From positions 1,993,264 to 2,057,263 of the forward strand of contig NC_092583.1 of the NCBI RefSeq assembly GCF_037975245.1: a DNA stretch of 64,000 nt, written 5' to 3'. The stretch's first letter is position 1, and the number at the start of each line of letters is the position of its first letter. This document shows positions 37,501 to 45,141 of this stretch, piece after piece. The notes below the pieces were generated by a model, which did not search any database, was not told the origin of the DNA, and saw nothing but the letters and a program-made list of their open reading frames with translations. The stretch is from Apostichopus japonicus. Its lineage: Eukaryota > Echinodermata > Holothuroidea > Aspidochirotida > Stichopodidae. Position numbers and translations under genes: made by a program.

Positions 37501-40500
37501 TTTCCATGTACCTCTCCACCGACAGGGAGAAGTAGGGCTTAGTGGGAGACGTTGTTCGCAGGACACAATGTGGGCAACGAACAATTCTCTCATCTTGTCT
37601 TGAAAAATACTCAAAAATGATCAAACTTGCATATTCATATCTTTAAGGGATTCTCAGTCTTGATTGGGCTCCAGTTTTTTCTTGGAGTAGAGAATTTACA
37701 GTTTCACATCATGTTTGCTGTTGTGGAGTGTTACACGGAAATAACGAAACATGCACTGGCAGGGTCAAACGGGGTCAAACAGAAAGGCTGCAGCAGCTGC
37801 GAACCCTACTCAACTAAGATGAATCAATATAATAAGAACAGAGATCATCTCTGCTGTATCTATTGTATAAAACTGCACAGCACAAAATATTACATCCTAC
37901 TCAGCCTGACTGCAGCCCCTCAGCAGCCTACTTAGGACACAGTACCGCATTGATTGAACTGCTTTCTGTCTTAGCTTGAGAGTTACACAAGTTGTCCGTA
38001 TAAATAGCCTTCCTTTCTTAAGTAGCCTTAGATTAGATTAGATCAACTTTATTAAACTACGAGGGTAATTGCATGCTCGTGTAAAACATGATATGAGATA
38101 CATTAAAATATGAAAACCCAATACGTACAGTATCAAACAATTGTAAGAATATGAAAACATAAGATATTTTATAACATGCAGTAAAACAATATACAAAGCT
38201 CAGGACAATGGCAAGAGAGTACAGTCGAAACAGAAGAAGAACATAATTTATCCCAGCAACCTGGTAACCATAAAGGCAATGCACACTTACTTGTCTGACT
38301 TCTGTCTGTCCTTTAACTTCTTTTCATATTTTTCTTCAAACTTCCGGTAACTTTCTTCAGATTCAGCTTTCCTGCAAGAGAGAACGTGGACAAAAAAAAA
38401 AGATCTGCAACCGCTGTTTTGAAATTAATATCTTCATCAGGTGTAAAAATGAAATCAATGATCACGTATTGTTGGGAGTAGTACATCTCTATCGATACCT
38501 ATCACTGTTAGGTATAGATATGTAGCATAGTGAAGTATTAATGTGTTATGGGTTGCGGTTGTGGTGGTAGAACGGTAGTAATAGTGCATTAGTAGACATG
38601 AATAGCAGTGCAATAGTACAGTAGTGAAGCAGTAGACATGCATTAGCAGTGAATTGGTAGTGCAATAGAAGTGCAGTAGTAGTACTAGTAGTAGTAGTAG
38701 TGCAGAAGTACCAGTGCAAGTGCAACAATAGACATACATTAGTAGTGCATTAGTAGTGCAGTAGAAATGCAGAGGTAGTAGTGCAGAAGTACTAGTGGAT
38801 TAGTAGTGCAACAGTGGACATACATGAGTAGTGCATTAGTAGTTCAGTAGAAATGCAGAGGTAGTAGTGCATAAGTACTAGTGCATTAGAAGTGCAGCAG
38901 TAGACATGCATTAGCAGTGCATTTGTAGTGCAGTAGAAGTGCAGTAGTAGAAGTAGTATAGAAGTACTAGTGCATTAGTAGTGCAACAGTAGACATGCAT
39001 TAGTAGTGCATTAGTAATGCAGTTCTAGTAGTGTAGAAGTACTAGTGCATTAGTAGTGCAGCAGTAGACATGCATTAGTTCTAGTGCAGTAGTAATAGTA
39101 GTAGTTCGATAACAATTGGCATTGAAGGCAATTATTCTGAATGTATTAACACATCTCATTAGGAAAGGCTGAACATAAATGAATTAACACAAAGCCACTC
39201 ATGTTTACGAGACAGCAGAATCGACTTGATCCTTTGCTGTTTCATATTTTTCTCTTACATACCATATCTCTCCCTTTCTCTTCTTGCTCTTCCTGGTTTT
39301 GTCTTCATCTGAAGATGTTTTGTCCTCATCGCCATCACCTTCTTTCCTCTTTCTTTTGTCGGACTTGTCACTCTTCTGTTTGTCTGTTTTCCTGTATAAA
39401 GATTCAAAAATCTGAGATTGCATTTTGAATATTAGAAGAAAACTTAACTGGTCATCTCCAATACATCAGACTTGAGTACCTTCTTCTTTTTGTATTTCTG
39501 TCAGAGATGGCAGGATATAATACAACCTTAGTGTAAATATTGTTCAATGGATATGAGTGAATATTTGACAAATATATATTATTTGACAAATTATTCAACA
39601 AATTATTTGACAATTTATATGACAAATTCAATGGCTATTGGTAAATATTTGACAAATTCAGATTATTTCAATTTGACAAATTATTTGACAAATCATATTT
39701 GACAAATTTATATTACCTAGACATTCAGAGAAGTCTTGTTAATTCACATAACATTCCACTTTCCTTGTTACGAATCAATAAAGTACCTAATATACTGTAC
39801 AGCCAAACCAACTTTCCCGGTTGTACAGTTGCTTTGATATACAAGTTTCCATGGACAAAATTCTGAAAACAGATAGATCTATGTTATGTCCTGGTTGAGT
39901 CTGTAGTGCCTGTAGGAAAATAAGGACGGAAACTCACTCTTTCTCTGCATCTGGTTTATTTAAGATGCTCATCATCCTCTGTTGCTTCCACGATGTGCTG
40001 TCATCACTGTCAGAGGCTCTGCAAGGAAACCGACACACACTCTCAATCGTACAATAAAGGAAAAGGAGCTAAGCAGTGGCCATGTCAAAGGTCACTAAAT
40101 GGCACATATAGCGGAGAAAATTAGGTAACAGTTGTAACGATTGTCTGAGTTGACCAAGTTTCTGCTTGAATAACCAAAATCAGCTTCAAGGTTGTCCAGT
40201 TATTTTATTTTGCACATCAAATGCAGATTGCATTATAACTACAGTGTACACTGTAAATATCCAAAAAAAAAGGTAAAATGATAAATCTGTATTGTACCAT
40301 CCCCTCTCACCCTCCCCCCCCCCCCAAAAAAACAAAATTATCAAAACTGATGTTCTATCCACCAAACCTACACGTCTTTCTTACAGTGTACAGATTCGTC
40401 AATGTCATGTTGCTACCATTTTCATTGCCACAAGTTTCAACCAGAAAAAAATCATTAAACATTTGTCCTGGCCATTCTTGTGGATGGGACCATGAAAGTA

Positions 40501-41432
40501 ATTTTAAGGGTGAGATATTTCAAGCCAATGTTAGCCTCTCAAGCTCTATAACTACAATAAACTCAATAACTACAATAAAACTGGACATGCTTAACTGTAG
40601 TACCATAAACCAACAGGAGGCTGAATGGTTTGGGGGAAATAGGTGGGAAGTAGTTGGAGATTGATTGTCAACAATTGTAGGATCCTCTTTCAAGTCTATG
40701 CTAAGTGTATCTGCAAATGCATGGATAGATATGAAATTATATGACACTGCACTGTATGTGTATGTGTGTGCATGTGTCATTAATATCATGATAGATATAT
40801 GCAGGCAACAGAGTAGAGAATATATTGGATTTGTGCTGTATCTTGCTGTACCAGGGCTCAAGAATATGTAGCTAAACAGCACTGTGAATTTATGTCAATC
40901 TCAAGATATGTCTGGTCCTAAAAGTAGAACTACAAGGTTTTGTTAACCATCCCATGAAATTTCCTCCATTATAGTTCAAATGGGACAAACGTTACGGAAG
41001 AAGGAGATCCAGTTTCAAATAGCTCCAGACAAGTTTGAAATTGTTCCAGAGATACCCAACATTTTACGTTCTGGGAAGCTGTTTTTGGCTCCAGATGAGG
41101 AAACCTTATGTTCAAGCCCTTTGCTGTGCAGAGTGGGGTGGGGAGGGGGGATGACAGTCTGTAGGAGAGACAGTGGATGTGGTGGGGATTGGGAGTAGGG
41201 GGTGGAGAAGAAATACAATCAAATAGGGCAACAGGACGGAATGGCTGTGCCACTAATTGTTACAAATGGAAGGAGAAATTGTAAACATTTACATGCAATT
41301 TTACATTAAATGAAGGTTATATCAGAATGACGGTGTCACCTACTTTTGTTCCTCAAAATCAGACTTATCACCCGCACCAATGGAGAGCTCATCTTCTGAG
41401 AACTCTCTGCTTTTATCCTTTTCTTCACTCAT
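17247..41432 (-). CDS. CWC22: Pre-mRNA-splicing factor CWC22 homolog, 20 coding exons
   Basis: CWC22 is a spliceosome component that binds eIF4A3 and is needed to place the exon junction complex. Exons in transcript order: 41432-41344, 40018-39938, 39391-39263, 38371-38291, 36982-36767, 36326-36261, 35308-35120, 34294-34166, 32792-32699, 31990-31862, 31058-30923, 30369-30163, 28628-28473, 26829-26681, 26018-25941, 25346-25194, 23249-23122, 22725-22624, 21339-21179, 19582-17247. All introns are GT-AG and all phases agree; the sum is 4809 nt, 1602 codons plus stop. MIF4G lies at about residues 270-460, an acidic linker at about 525-565, MA3 at about 570-690, then the conserved block FFEGL...[11 protein letters not shown] at about 740-775. 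The serine/acidic and RS tail from about 780 to 1602 is far longer than in vertebrate CWC22. The start ATG is the first in an exon that opens after a TTTCAG acceptor 14 bases upstream, so a noncoding first exon is likely. Confidence 0.95.
18240..18500 (-). repeat. 30-bp coding repeat (decapeptide [10 protein letters not shown]) in the RS tail
   Basis: A 30-nt unit is repeated about eight or nine times and encodes decapeptides of the form [10 protein letters not shown] / [10 protein letters not shown]. Most substitutions keep alternating charge. The period is a multiple of three, so copy-number change would keep the frame. A long charged alpha-helix is likely. Confidence 0.8.
21179..21339 (-). 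CDS. CWC22: CWC22 coding exon 19
   Basis: Encodes [17 protein letters not shown] then a polyserine/acidic stretch, residues about 771-825. Donor GTGAGT in phase 1. The acidic serine run is a typical CK2-like composition. Confidence 0.93.
21413..21490. repeat. (CATT)n tetranucleotide microsatellite
   Basis: About 19 copies of ATTC/CATT with one interruption (AATCATT), inside the CWC22 intron upstream of exon 19. Confidence 0.95.
21664..21825 (-). mobile_element. hAT-like MITE, family 1, inverted copy
   Basis: Inverted copy of the 674-833 element. It starts CAGGGATGAG and ends CTCATGAC. The 8-bp word TGTATGTT occurs immediately before (21656-21663) and immediately after (21826-21833), a perfect target-site duplication of hAT length. 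It lies in the CWC22 intron between exons 18 and 19. Confidence 0.72.
22133..22450. repeat. Dispersed repeat, copy 1 of an inverted pair
   Basis: The reverse complement of this segment recurs at 49236-49535 in a CDC6 intron with roughly 85-90% identity by eye. Shared words include CACCACCATCGATCCCAGAA, CACTAGTGTACAGTCA and, inverted, GGGGCGAGTCTTCAATGCC. No coding capacity or clear terminal repeats; probably a nonautonomous transposable element. Confidence 0.75.
22624..22725 (-). CDS. CWC22: CWC22 coding exon 18
   Basis: Encodes [20 protein letters not shown] and [14 protein letters not shown], the most conserved post-MA3 block of CWC22, residues about 737-771. Acceptor TTACAG, donor GTAAGT. 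Confidence 0.96.
23122..23249 (-). CDS. CWC22: CWC22 coding exon 17 (MA3 end)
   Basis: Encodes [20 protein letters not shown] and [20 protein letters not shown], residues about 695-737. Acceptor TTTCAG, donor GTGAGT. Confidence 0.95.
23290..23520 (+). repeat. Dispersed repeat ending in GGATCGAAACGTCAGGCC
   Basis: Contains CCACTGTTTATCTCCTACC and a pyrimidine-rich body, ending CCTGCTAGGATCGAAACGTC AGGCC followed by AACTTACTTTTA. Longer copies lie at 37030-37390 (+) and 46660-46960 (inverted); a short fragment is near 22840-22880. Noncoding, probably a SINE-like or MITE family. Confidence 0.75.
24236..25188. repeat. GTACACA-rich minisatellite with 120-bp superunit
   Basis: A long run built from AGAGTACACATATATCTAG-type words. 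From 24839 a 120-bp superunit beginning GGACACATAGTACACC is repeated at 24839, 24959 and 25079. It fills the CWC22 intron right up to the donor of exon 16, whose GT is at 25193-25192. Confidence 0.95.
25194..25346 (-). CDS. CWC22: CWC22 coding exon 16 (MA3)
   Basis: Encodes [20 protein letters not shown], then [20 protein letters not shown], residues 644-694. The donor GTAAGG is in phase 0; reading through it stays open for about 190 codons into a minisatellite. Confidence 0.95.
25941..26018 (-). CDS. CWC22: CWC22 coding exon 15 (MA3)
   Basis: Encodes [20 protein letters not shown] and FGLLAQ, residues 618-643. Phase 0 at both ends; acceptor CCACAG, donor GTTAGA. Confidence 0.95.
26134..26215. 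repeat. (ATA)n followed by TATATAGCGC retroelement tail
   Basis: An AATAAT run followed by CTTATTTATATAGCGCATTA. Similar tails occur at 32420-32540, 35340-35420 and 48340-48390. This pattern is typical of LINE/SINE 3' ends; only the tail is present. Confidence 0.5.
26681..26829 (-). CDS. CWC22: CWC22 coding exon 14 (MA3)
   Basis: Encodes [33 protein letters not shown], the start of the MA3 domain, residues about 568-617. Acceptor TCTTAG, donor GTAACA. Confidence 0.94.
27700..28255 (+). mobile_element. Dispersed element with repeated TGACCTTTGACC words and palindromic end
   Basis: Three internal sub-repeats contain TGACCTTTGACC or a relative (27742, about 27893, 28039), each followed by text of the type ...GAACACCC... 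and ...AAGTTTCAT.... It then runs through GATAGAGT tandem copies (28148-28210) into the near-palindrome TAGCTCACACCAGCATGCTG GTATGAGCTA at 28225-28254. No coding capacity. It looks like a nonautonomous transposable element; the class is not known from this sequence. Confidence 0.55.
28473..28628 (-). CDS. CWC22: CWC22 coding exon 13 (acidic linker)
   Basis: Encodes [20 protein letters not shown] followed by a Ser/Asp/Glu-rich acidic run, the linker between MIF4G and MA3, residues about 516-568. The donor is GTAAGA in phase 1. Confidence 0.93.
29776..30140. repeat. 27-bp minisatellite (CCGAATGTCGGTATTAATGA + CACCCTA)
   Basis: About 13 copies of a 27-bp unit; an internal variant has CGATGTACGG in place of CGAATGTCGG. 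Each unit includes a short dyad ACCGA...TCGGT. It sits in the CWC22 intron, ending about 20 bases from the donor of exon 12. Confidence 0.96.
30163..30369 (-). CDS. CWC22: CWC22 coding exon 12 (end of MIF4G)
   Basis: Encodes [20 protein letters not shown] then [15 protein letters not shown] and [15 protein letters not shown], residues about 447-516. Donor GTAAGT; a 27-bp minisatellite begins about 20 bases into the following intron. Confidence 0.95.
30923..31058 (-). CDS. CWC22: CWC22 coding exon 11 (MIF4G)
   Basis: Encodes [20 protein letters not shown], then [12 protein letters not shown] and TPRGVH, residues about 402-447. The acceptor is CCCCAG and the donor GTTAGT. Confidence 0.95.
31114..31452. 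mobile_element. hAT-like MITE with 14-bp perfect terminal repeats
   Basis: CAGGGATGTGCCCA at 31114-31127 and its exact reverse complement TGGGCACATCCCTG at 31439-31452 bound a 339-bp noncoding element containing two GCTGGGCGGG words. The flanking sequence shares only CTTTC, so the target duplication is not clear. It lies in the CWC22 intron between exons 10 and 11. Confidence 0.65.
31862..31990 (-). CDS. CWC22: CWC22 coding exon 10 (MIF4G)
   Basis: Encodes [20 protein letters not shown] then RRNDK and [10 protein letters not shown], residues about 359-401, strongly conserved MIF4G core. Phase 0 at both ends. Confidence 0.95.
32420..32540. repeat. Retroelement tail fragment (TATATAGCGCT)
   Basis: (ATT)n followed by TTTATATAGCGCTCTGTTCA and AGAGAGCTTTACAATGAC. 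Matches the style of the tails listed at 26134 and 48340. A short 3' remnant. Confidence 0.45.
32699..32792 (-). CDS. CWC22: CWC22 coding exon 9 (MIF4G)
   Basis: Encodes [20 protein letters not shown] through VINTK, MIF4G helices, residues about 327-358. Enters in phase 2, leaves in phase 0 at GTGAGA. A LINE fragment starts about 20 bases upstream of it. Confidence 0.94.
32815..33330 (-). pseudogene. LINE reverse transcriptase C-terminal remnant
   Basis: On the minus strand the text reads, with frame changes, [17 protein letters not shown]-type, then [11 protein letters not shown], then an open frame with [14 protein letters not shown] and FKTVLKTHL. This order (NSAARL, LHWLP, LWNxLP, FKxxLKTHLF) is the hallmark end of CR1/L2-clade non-LTR reverse transcriptases. 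It is 5'-truncated and ends with an AT-rich (TTA)n tail towards 32815. Not functional. Confidence 0.85.
34166..34294 (-). CDS. CWC22: CWC22 coding exon 8 (MIF4G)
   Basis: Encodes [20 protein letters not shown] through LNLVRGR, the first helices of MIF4G, residues about 284-327. The donor is the non-consensus GTTGGT. Confidence 0.93.
34400..35030. repeat. ~125-bp tandem repeat, about five copies
   Basis: The landmark CTTGAATATCTGGATGTCCG recurs at 34478 and 34605, with variants at 34728, 34853 and about 34979, spaced 123-127 bp. Each copy has CTATCCAAA, ...CCAGATC...ATTCCCA..., CAGTAACA and TCTCATATTAAAA. Copies have diverged, so this is an old duplication. It lies in the CWC22 intron between exons 7 and 8. 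Confidence 0.9.
35120..35308 (-). CDS. CWC22: CWC22 coding exon 7 (entry to MIF4G)
   Basis: A charged stretch, a proline run (PPPPP), then the conserved pre-MIF4G motif [20 protein letters not shown], residues about 221-284. This motif is one of the clearest CWC22 signatures. Confidence 0.93.
35340..35420. repeat. Retroelement tail fragment ((AAT)n TTTTATATAGCACC)
   Basis: AATAATAATAAAAATACATA followed by ACTTTTATATAGCACCACAC, the same style as the other tails in this window. Small and degenerate. Confidence 0.4.
35938..36105. repeat. 35-bp minisatellite
   Basis: Five copies of TCTATCACTGCGGGATCTGA TCCACGTTGATCCTG with few substitutions, in the CWC22 intron between exons 6 and 7. Confidence 0.93.
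36261..36326 (-). CDS. CWC22: CWC22 coding exon 6
   Basis: Short Arg/Asp-rich exon ([18 protein letters not shown]), residues about 199-221. The acceptor is GGTAG and the donor GTAATA, both weaker than their neighbours, so optional inclusion is possible. Its 66 nt keep the frame if skipped. Confidence 0.8.
36395..36745. repeat. ~20-bp minisatellite (CAGAATTTTATAACATATAT)
   Basis: About 17 copies of ATATATCAGAATTTTATAAC with length variants, in the CWC22 intron between exons 5 and 6, ending about 20 bases from the donor of exon 5. Confidence 0.95.
36767..36982 (-). CDS. CWC22: CWC22 coding exon 5
   Basis: Charged linker including [15 protein letters not shown] and a later parallel segment [17 protein letters not shown], residues about 127-199. 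Acceptor TTTTCAG, donor GTAAGC, phases 2/2. Confidence 0.85.
37030..37390 (+). repeat. Dispersed repeat ending in GGATCGAAACGTCAGGCC, long copy
   Basis: Best-preserved plus-strand copy: CTCCACTGTTTATCTCCTAC, a pyrimidine-rich body, ATGCTCATTAACATGTCTGT, then GAAGAAGGTCCTGCTAGGAT CGAAACGTCAGGCC. Homologous to 46660-46960 (inverted) and 23290-23520. Confidence 0.78.
38291..38371 (-). CDS. CWC22: CWC22 coding exon 4
   Basis: Encodes [20 protein letters not shown], a charged, probably helical segment, residues about 100-127. Acceptor TTGCAG, donor GTAAGT, phases 2/2. Confidence 0.85.
38540..39110. repeat. AGTAGTGCATTAGTAGTGCA-type minisatellite
   Basis: An irregular array of GTAGTGCA/ATTAGTAGTGCAGCAGTA words with a longer unit including GTAGACATGCATTAG, in the CWC22 intron between exons 3 and 4. 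Confidence 0.92.
39263..39391 (-). CDS. CWC22: CWC22 coding exon 3
   Basis: Lysine/aspartate-rich linker ([18 protein letters not shown]), residues about 57-100, nuclear-localisation-like in composition. Acceptor TACAG, donor GTATGT, phases 2/2. Confidence 0.82.
39545..39715. repeat. ATTTGACAAAT-rich simple repeat
   Basis: About ten copies of TATTTGACAAATT with variable spacers in the CWC22 intron between exons 2 and 3. Confidence 0.85.
39938..40018 (-). CDS. CWC22: CWC22 coding exon 2
   Basis: Encodes [16 protein letters not shown] and following residues, linker sequence of about residues 30-57. Flanked by TTGCAG and GTGAGT; phase 2 in, phase 2 out. Confidence 0.85.
41344..41432 (-). CDS. 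CWC22: CWC22 coding exon 1 (start codon)
   Basis: Begins [15 protein letters not shown], an acidic N-terminus. The acceptor TTTCAG lies at 41447 so the exon starts at 41446 with a short 5' UTR. It ends at donor GTAGGT in phase 2. Confidence 0.85.
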
Positions 41433-41817
41433 GTTGAGCGACTTTGCTGAAAGAGATTTGATAAGTGCAGTCATGTATTAAATGTCAAATAATTTACTGA
41501 AAATTCTTGATTCATTTCGAGAATAATGGGATGAACAATGCAAAATCTTTATTGCTGTTAGAATACCACAAATAACATGCCATCATTGTGTAGGACTGTA
41601 AATTTTACCAAATGCACTGGCTACACAACTAGAGAAATCACACACATCACTGAAGTCTGTAACTTGTCAAAAATTAAACTTAAATTCTTCATTTTTCATG
41701 GAATGAAGTGCTTTAGGCTAATGGCAAAGGAATAGCCCAATTTGATAATCCTTGACAATTTAAGTTTCAAGGCAATCAACTTAATTTATTCATGTTAATT
41801 CAAGCCAAGGAGTAACT

Positions 41818-42314
41818 ATAGAATGCAGGGCCACTCGATGATTCTATCTGAGCATCCGGATGCAGGGATGCTCAGTCTCACCCCAGTACGTATGTGAGTA
41901 TAAAATGTCAAAGTCCAAGTTCTTTCTTTTTGAGTGGATGCACGGATGCTTGGATGCGAGGTCAAAAATTTCCTAAGTCCTTTCCTAGTACTTCCGTGGT
42001 GGATGCGCGGATGCAGAGTCAAAATGAAATACGTGATGGAATTTAAGAGGGTGTCATACATGTACGGATGCCTTTTAAGAACGACACACTATTGATGTGG
42101 AATATCTTCGTACAGTACAGTATTTGAAATATGTGATGGTATATAGGGAAACTTTCTAAGTCCATTCCTAGTACTCCCGGAGTGGATGCGCGGATGCGGA
42201 GTCAAAATGAAATCCTTGATGCAATTTTAGAGGGCGTCATACATGTACGGACATGTACAGACACACTGCGCATCCGGATGCTGGGAAGAGTTAATGAATG
42301 GCCCTGTATTCTAT
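41818..42314. mobile_element. Nonautonomous element with 19-bp inverted ends and internal duplication
   Basis: ATAGAATGCAGGGCCACTC (41818-41836) pairs with GAATGGCCCTGTATTCTAT (42296-42314) at 17 of 19 positions. Inside, a segment of about 183 bp (TCCTAGTACTTCCGTGGTGG ATGCGCGGATGC...) is present twice, near 41985 and 42168. The CAGGGCCA start is hAT-like, but no clear target duplication is seen. Confidence 0.6.
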
Positions 42315-42983
42315 AATTGTACTACCTTTTGAATATATGGCCACTCATTGTTCCTATCGGCAGCAATATTTCTTTGATGTTTCCTTGTTTCGTTACTGTG
42401 GCAAGATACCCTAGCCTAGGTAGGCAGATGCCTAACTAAGTTAACTTACTAAGTGACAGTACACATAAAGTTATTTGAACTTAGCCTAACCTAAGTTAGG
42501 ACTTAGGGGCAGGCATAGCCTAGTTAAATTTCTCAACTTTAAACATTTACCATGTTCGCTTACTACTGCAACTTTGATATAAAATATCTTCCAGTGTCGT
42601 TAAGATTTTGACCAATTAAGCGATCGCATAACCAGTACTTGCAGGACAGTGTTGTTGCCTGCTGTGTGATTCACACAGTCGCAGTCACCCAATTGCCCTT
42701 GTCATGCGTTGAGTAGAAATAGCGTAGGTTTAGGTCTATGCAGTAATGTACGTATGGTAGGATATACATCGACGAACAATGTTCACTCAAGTAAATTATA
42801 AATACCTTGTATAATGTGACGGTTTGAACAAGTTTTTTAATCTTATTAACATTCAATCGATTTAAAACATCTTGTCTCAACTGATTCTTGCACTTTCCTT
42901 CAAAAGTAGTAAATCTCGGTCCGTTAAATGTTTGCAGCAATTTGAGTGTCTGTTGGATGGACGTTTTAGTAACGCAATGAATT

Positions 42984-42991
42984 ATGCAAAT
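42984..42991 (+). promoter_or_regulatory. Octamer motif ATGCAAAT
   Basis: A perfect POU/Oct octamer, followed closely by ATGAATATGCATAT, about 50 bases from the E2F-like pair. The octamer is a known promoter element of cell-cycle genes such as histone H2B. A chance hit is possible in AT-rich DNA. Confidence 0.35.
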
Positions 42992-43039
42992 ATGAATATG
43001 CATATCAGTCGGTCTCAGCTTCCTCTCAGCTGTCCGTTC

Positions 43040-43066
43040 GCGGGAATTTAATTGTTAGCGGGAAAA
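43040..43066 (+). promoter_or_regulatory. Paired E2F-like sites
   Basis: GCGGGAAT at 43040-43047 and GCGGGAAAA at 43058-43066, 18 bp apart. The second is a full match to the E2F consensus (reverse complement TTTTCCCGC). CDC6 is a classical E2F target in animals and its vertebrate promoter carries such paired sites near the start of transcription. This places the CDC6 promoter near 43030-43200. Confidence 0.6.
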
Positions 43067-43699
43067 TCCTTTTATAGTAGGATTATATGCTGAGTCTATG
43101 TGTTTATCAGATAGGTATAGCTGCTGAAATTACTACACGGAACTACTTAAGAACAGCAGTAGACTTTGTTCGTAACTAAGCTAGAGTTGAGGAATAACGT
43201 AAAATCTGCAGTGATTTCAACAATCTGAATCAAAGAGGACACACCAGCGCCGCAGTAACAGTTGCATCGTAAGTCTTAGAGGTAATTGCTAAAAATTCAC
43301 CAACATTGATTAGCTGACGCAGCGTTAGGCTAAGCGTATACAGCAATATACTAAGTAACATACATTAGGAATAGGAGTGGACCTAGCGTAGCTGTTACAG
43401 TGTAGTGTTACTCTAGACCTTTACAAATGTAGCAATACTGCAACTTTGCAAGTACATGAAGTAGCATGAGACTAAATTTGTGCCAGCCCTAACTTCAATT
43501 AGTAGTATTGTCCTAGGCTATGTCCCCTTAATTTCTTAGTACTTACAGTACATCATCTGCGGCTTGGCTATATTATTAGTATTATTAATGCTATTTGCGA
43601 GGCATAACAGTAACAAGTAACAGTACTGTCAGTAGCACCTTCCTTTTTTGGTAGCCTATACTGAGGTGTTGCTAACTTAATTTTGTCTTAAGGGACGTC

Positions 43700-43989
43700 C
43701 AGGCGCGTAGCCAAGAATTTGCCAAGGGAGGGGCGAAACTGTAGATTCGGCACTGCAAACTATCTAAGCAGAGCGCCACTATGGTTGGCGTGAAGCGTAC
43801 AAGAAAATTTTGGCTGTAAATGCCTCCCAGATCGATGGAAATGGCACTTCCCAGGCTTTGTAAGTTGCATTGTAGCATTTGCTCTTTTGAAAATACTAGC
43901 GATATCATAAAAACATTAAAAATTTTTTTTTTAAATACTCAAGGGTGGGGGCGGCTGCCCCCTTCGCCCCCCCCTTGGCTACGCGCCTG
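43700..43989. mobile_element. hAT-like MITE with perfect 8-bp target duplication
   Basis: Ends CAGGCGCGTAGCCAAG (43700-43715) and CTTGGCTACGCGCCTG (43974-43989) are perfect 16-bp inverted repeats. GGGACGTC occurs directly before (43692-43699) and after (43990-43997), a perfect 8-bp duplication. The interior is noncoding. It lies between the CDC6 promoter and its first coding exon, probably in a 5' UTR intron. Perfect ends imply recent insertion. Confidence 0.85.
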
Positions 43990-44900
43990 GGGACGTCTTC
44001 TGTGGATTTGGTGTTCCTGTTTCCTAGGAATTGGGGTTTGGTGCTATTCTTTGAAAGGTTTTGGTACAACAAGTTCACTTGGCCAGCTATTCAGTGACAA
44101 AGAATACTTTGCTCTCACCCTTTTTAGAATATGGTAGGAACTGAGGTACATGCTCATCTGTCAGAAATGGCAACAATGACACATGTGGTTCATCACTAAG
44201 TCCTCTCTGATAATAGATATATGTATATCAGGCACAAACGGTGAAATTGTGCAACTCTCCTTACACTGTAAAGCTTTGCTAAAGTTCGTCAATTAAAGCT
44301 CTTTAATCCTATTTCGTTGATTCTCTTAATAAATTTGACATTATTCTTTGAGTTTATGTAGGCCTAGATCGTTGATTTTGGATGACACACCTGCCTTGCA
44401 TTTTGATACTCATTTAACATTCATTTGCAAGAGAATTGCTTCATATAAGCCAGTGTTCATCTAAGAAGTAAAATCATATCACATGAATATGATTGCAAAT
44501 GACCTTCTGTTGACCACCTAACCCTTTGGAAATGTTAAACTACAGTATAGCCTAGCCCAGTTAGGCTAGGAATTTTCATAGGCATGATTTTACAGTGATC
44601 ACTGTAGGTTCTTTTTTATTCTGCCCATGGGCCAAGTACATTTCATAGAAGAACTCTCCAAACACTTGTAAGGAAAAGTGATTACATTGTCTGACCTTGC
44701 AAGAAAAATAGGGAAAAAAAATTAAAAAAATATGCTACTGTAGGAGTATATCTCTCATGGCAGTTTCCACGCAAGTCCAACAAACAGAAGGCCAAGATTA
44801 GTAGTGTTTAACTTGGATCTTTTCATGGTAGCTGTCTCTTGAATGTCACCCAGCTGTTATAGTTTGTACACTTTCTCTTTTTCTTCAGAACAAAATCAAA

Positions 44901-45141
44901 ATGCCAATCACAACAAGGTCCAGGGGTCAGGTTCAAAGCACTTTACAGTTTAAGCAGAGAAAGTCTCGAGGATCAGGTCTCAAAGCCAGCAAGAATGGTA
45001 TGGAAGATATTTCAGAGAGTAAAGGGATCTCTAAGGCAAAATACCAAAATACATCTGACAGAGCAGAAGTGAAACAAGAAACAGAATGCAAGAAGAAAAA
45101 TGAGCTGCCAACCTCACCAAGGAAAAGACCACACTCCAGAG
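44901..45141 (+). CDS. CDC6: CDC6 coding exon 1
   Basis: Encodes the regulatory N-terminus from [20 protein letters not shown] to [11 protein letters not shown], basic and disordered, with a CDK-type TSPRK site. The exon begins after CTTCAG with 12 bases of 5' UTR. Donor GTCAGT, phase 1. Confidence 0.93.

Larger units (their letters stand above)
41433..44900. promoter_or_regulatory. Divergent upstream region of CWC22 and CDC6
   Basis: The start codons of CWC22 (minus, 41432) and CDC6 (plus, 44901) face away from each other across 3.5 kb. Both first coding exons begin just after an acceptor (TTTCAG at 41447; CTTCAG ending 44888), so both genes have upstream noncoding exons and their transcription starts probably lie close together near 42700-43270. 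A plausible CDC6 noncoding exon donor is GTAAGT at 43269. No TATA box is convincing. Two MITEs (41818-42314 and 43700-43989) lie within. Confidence 0.6.
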
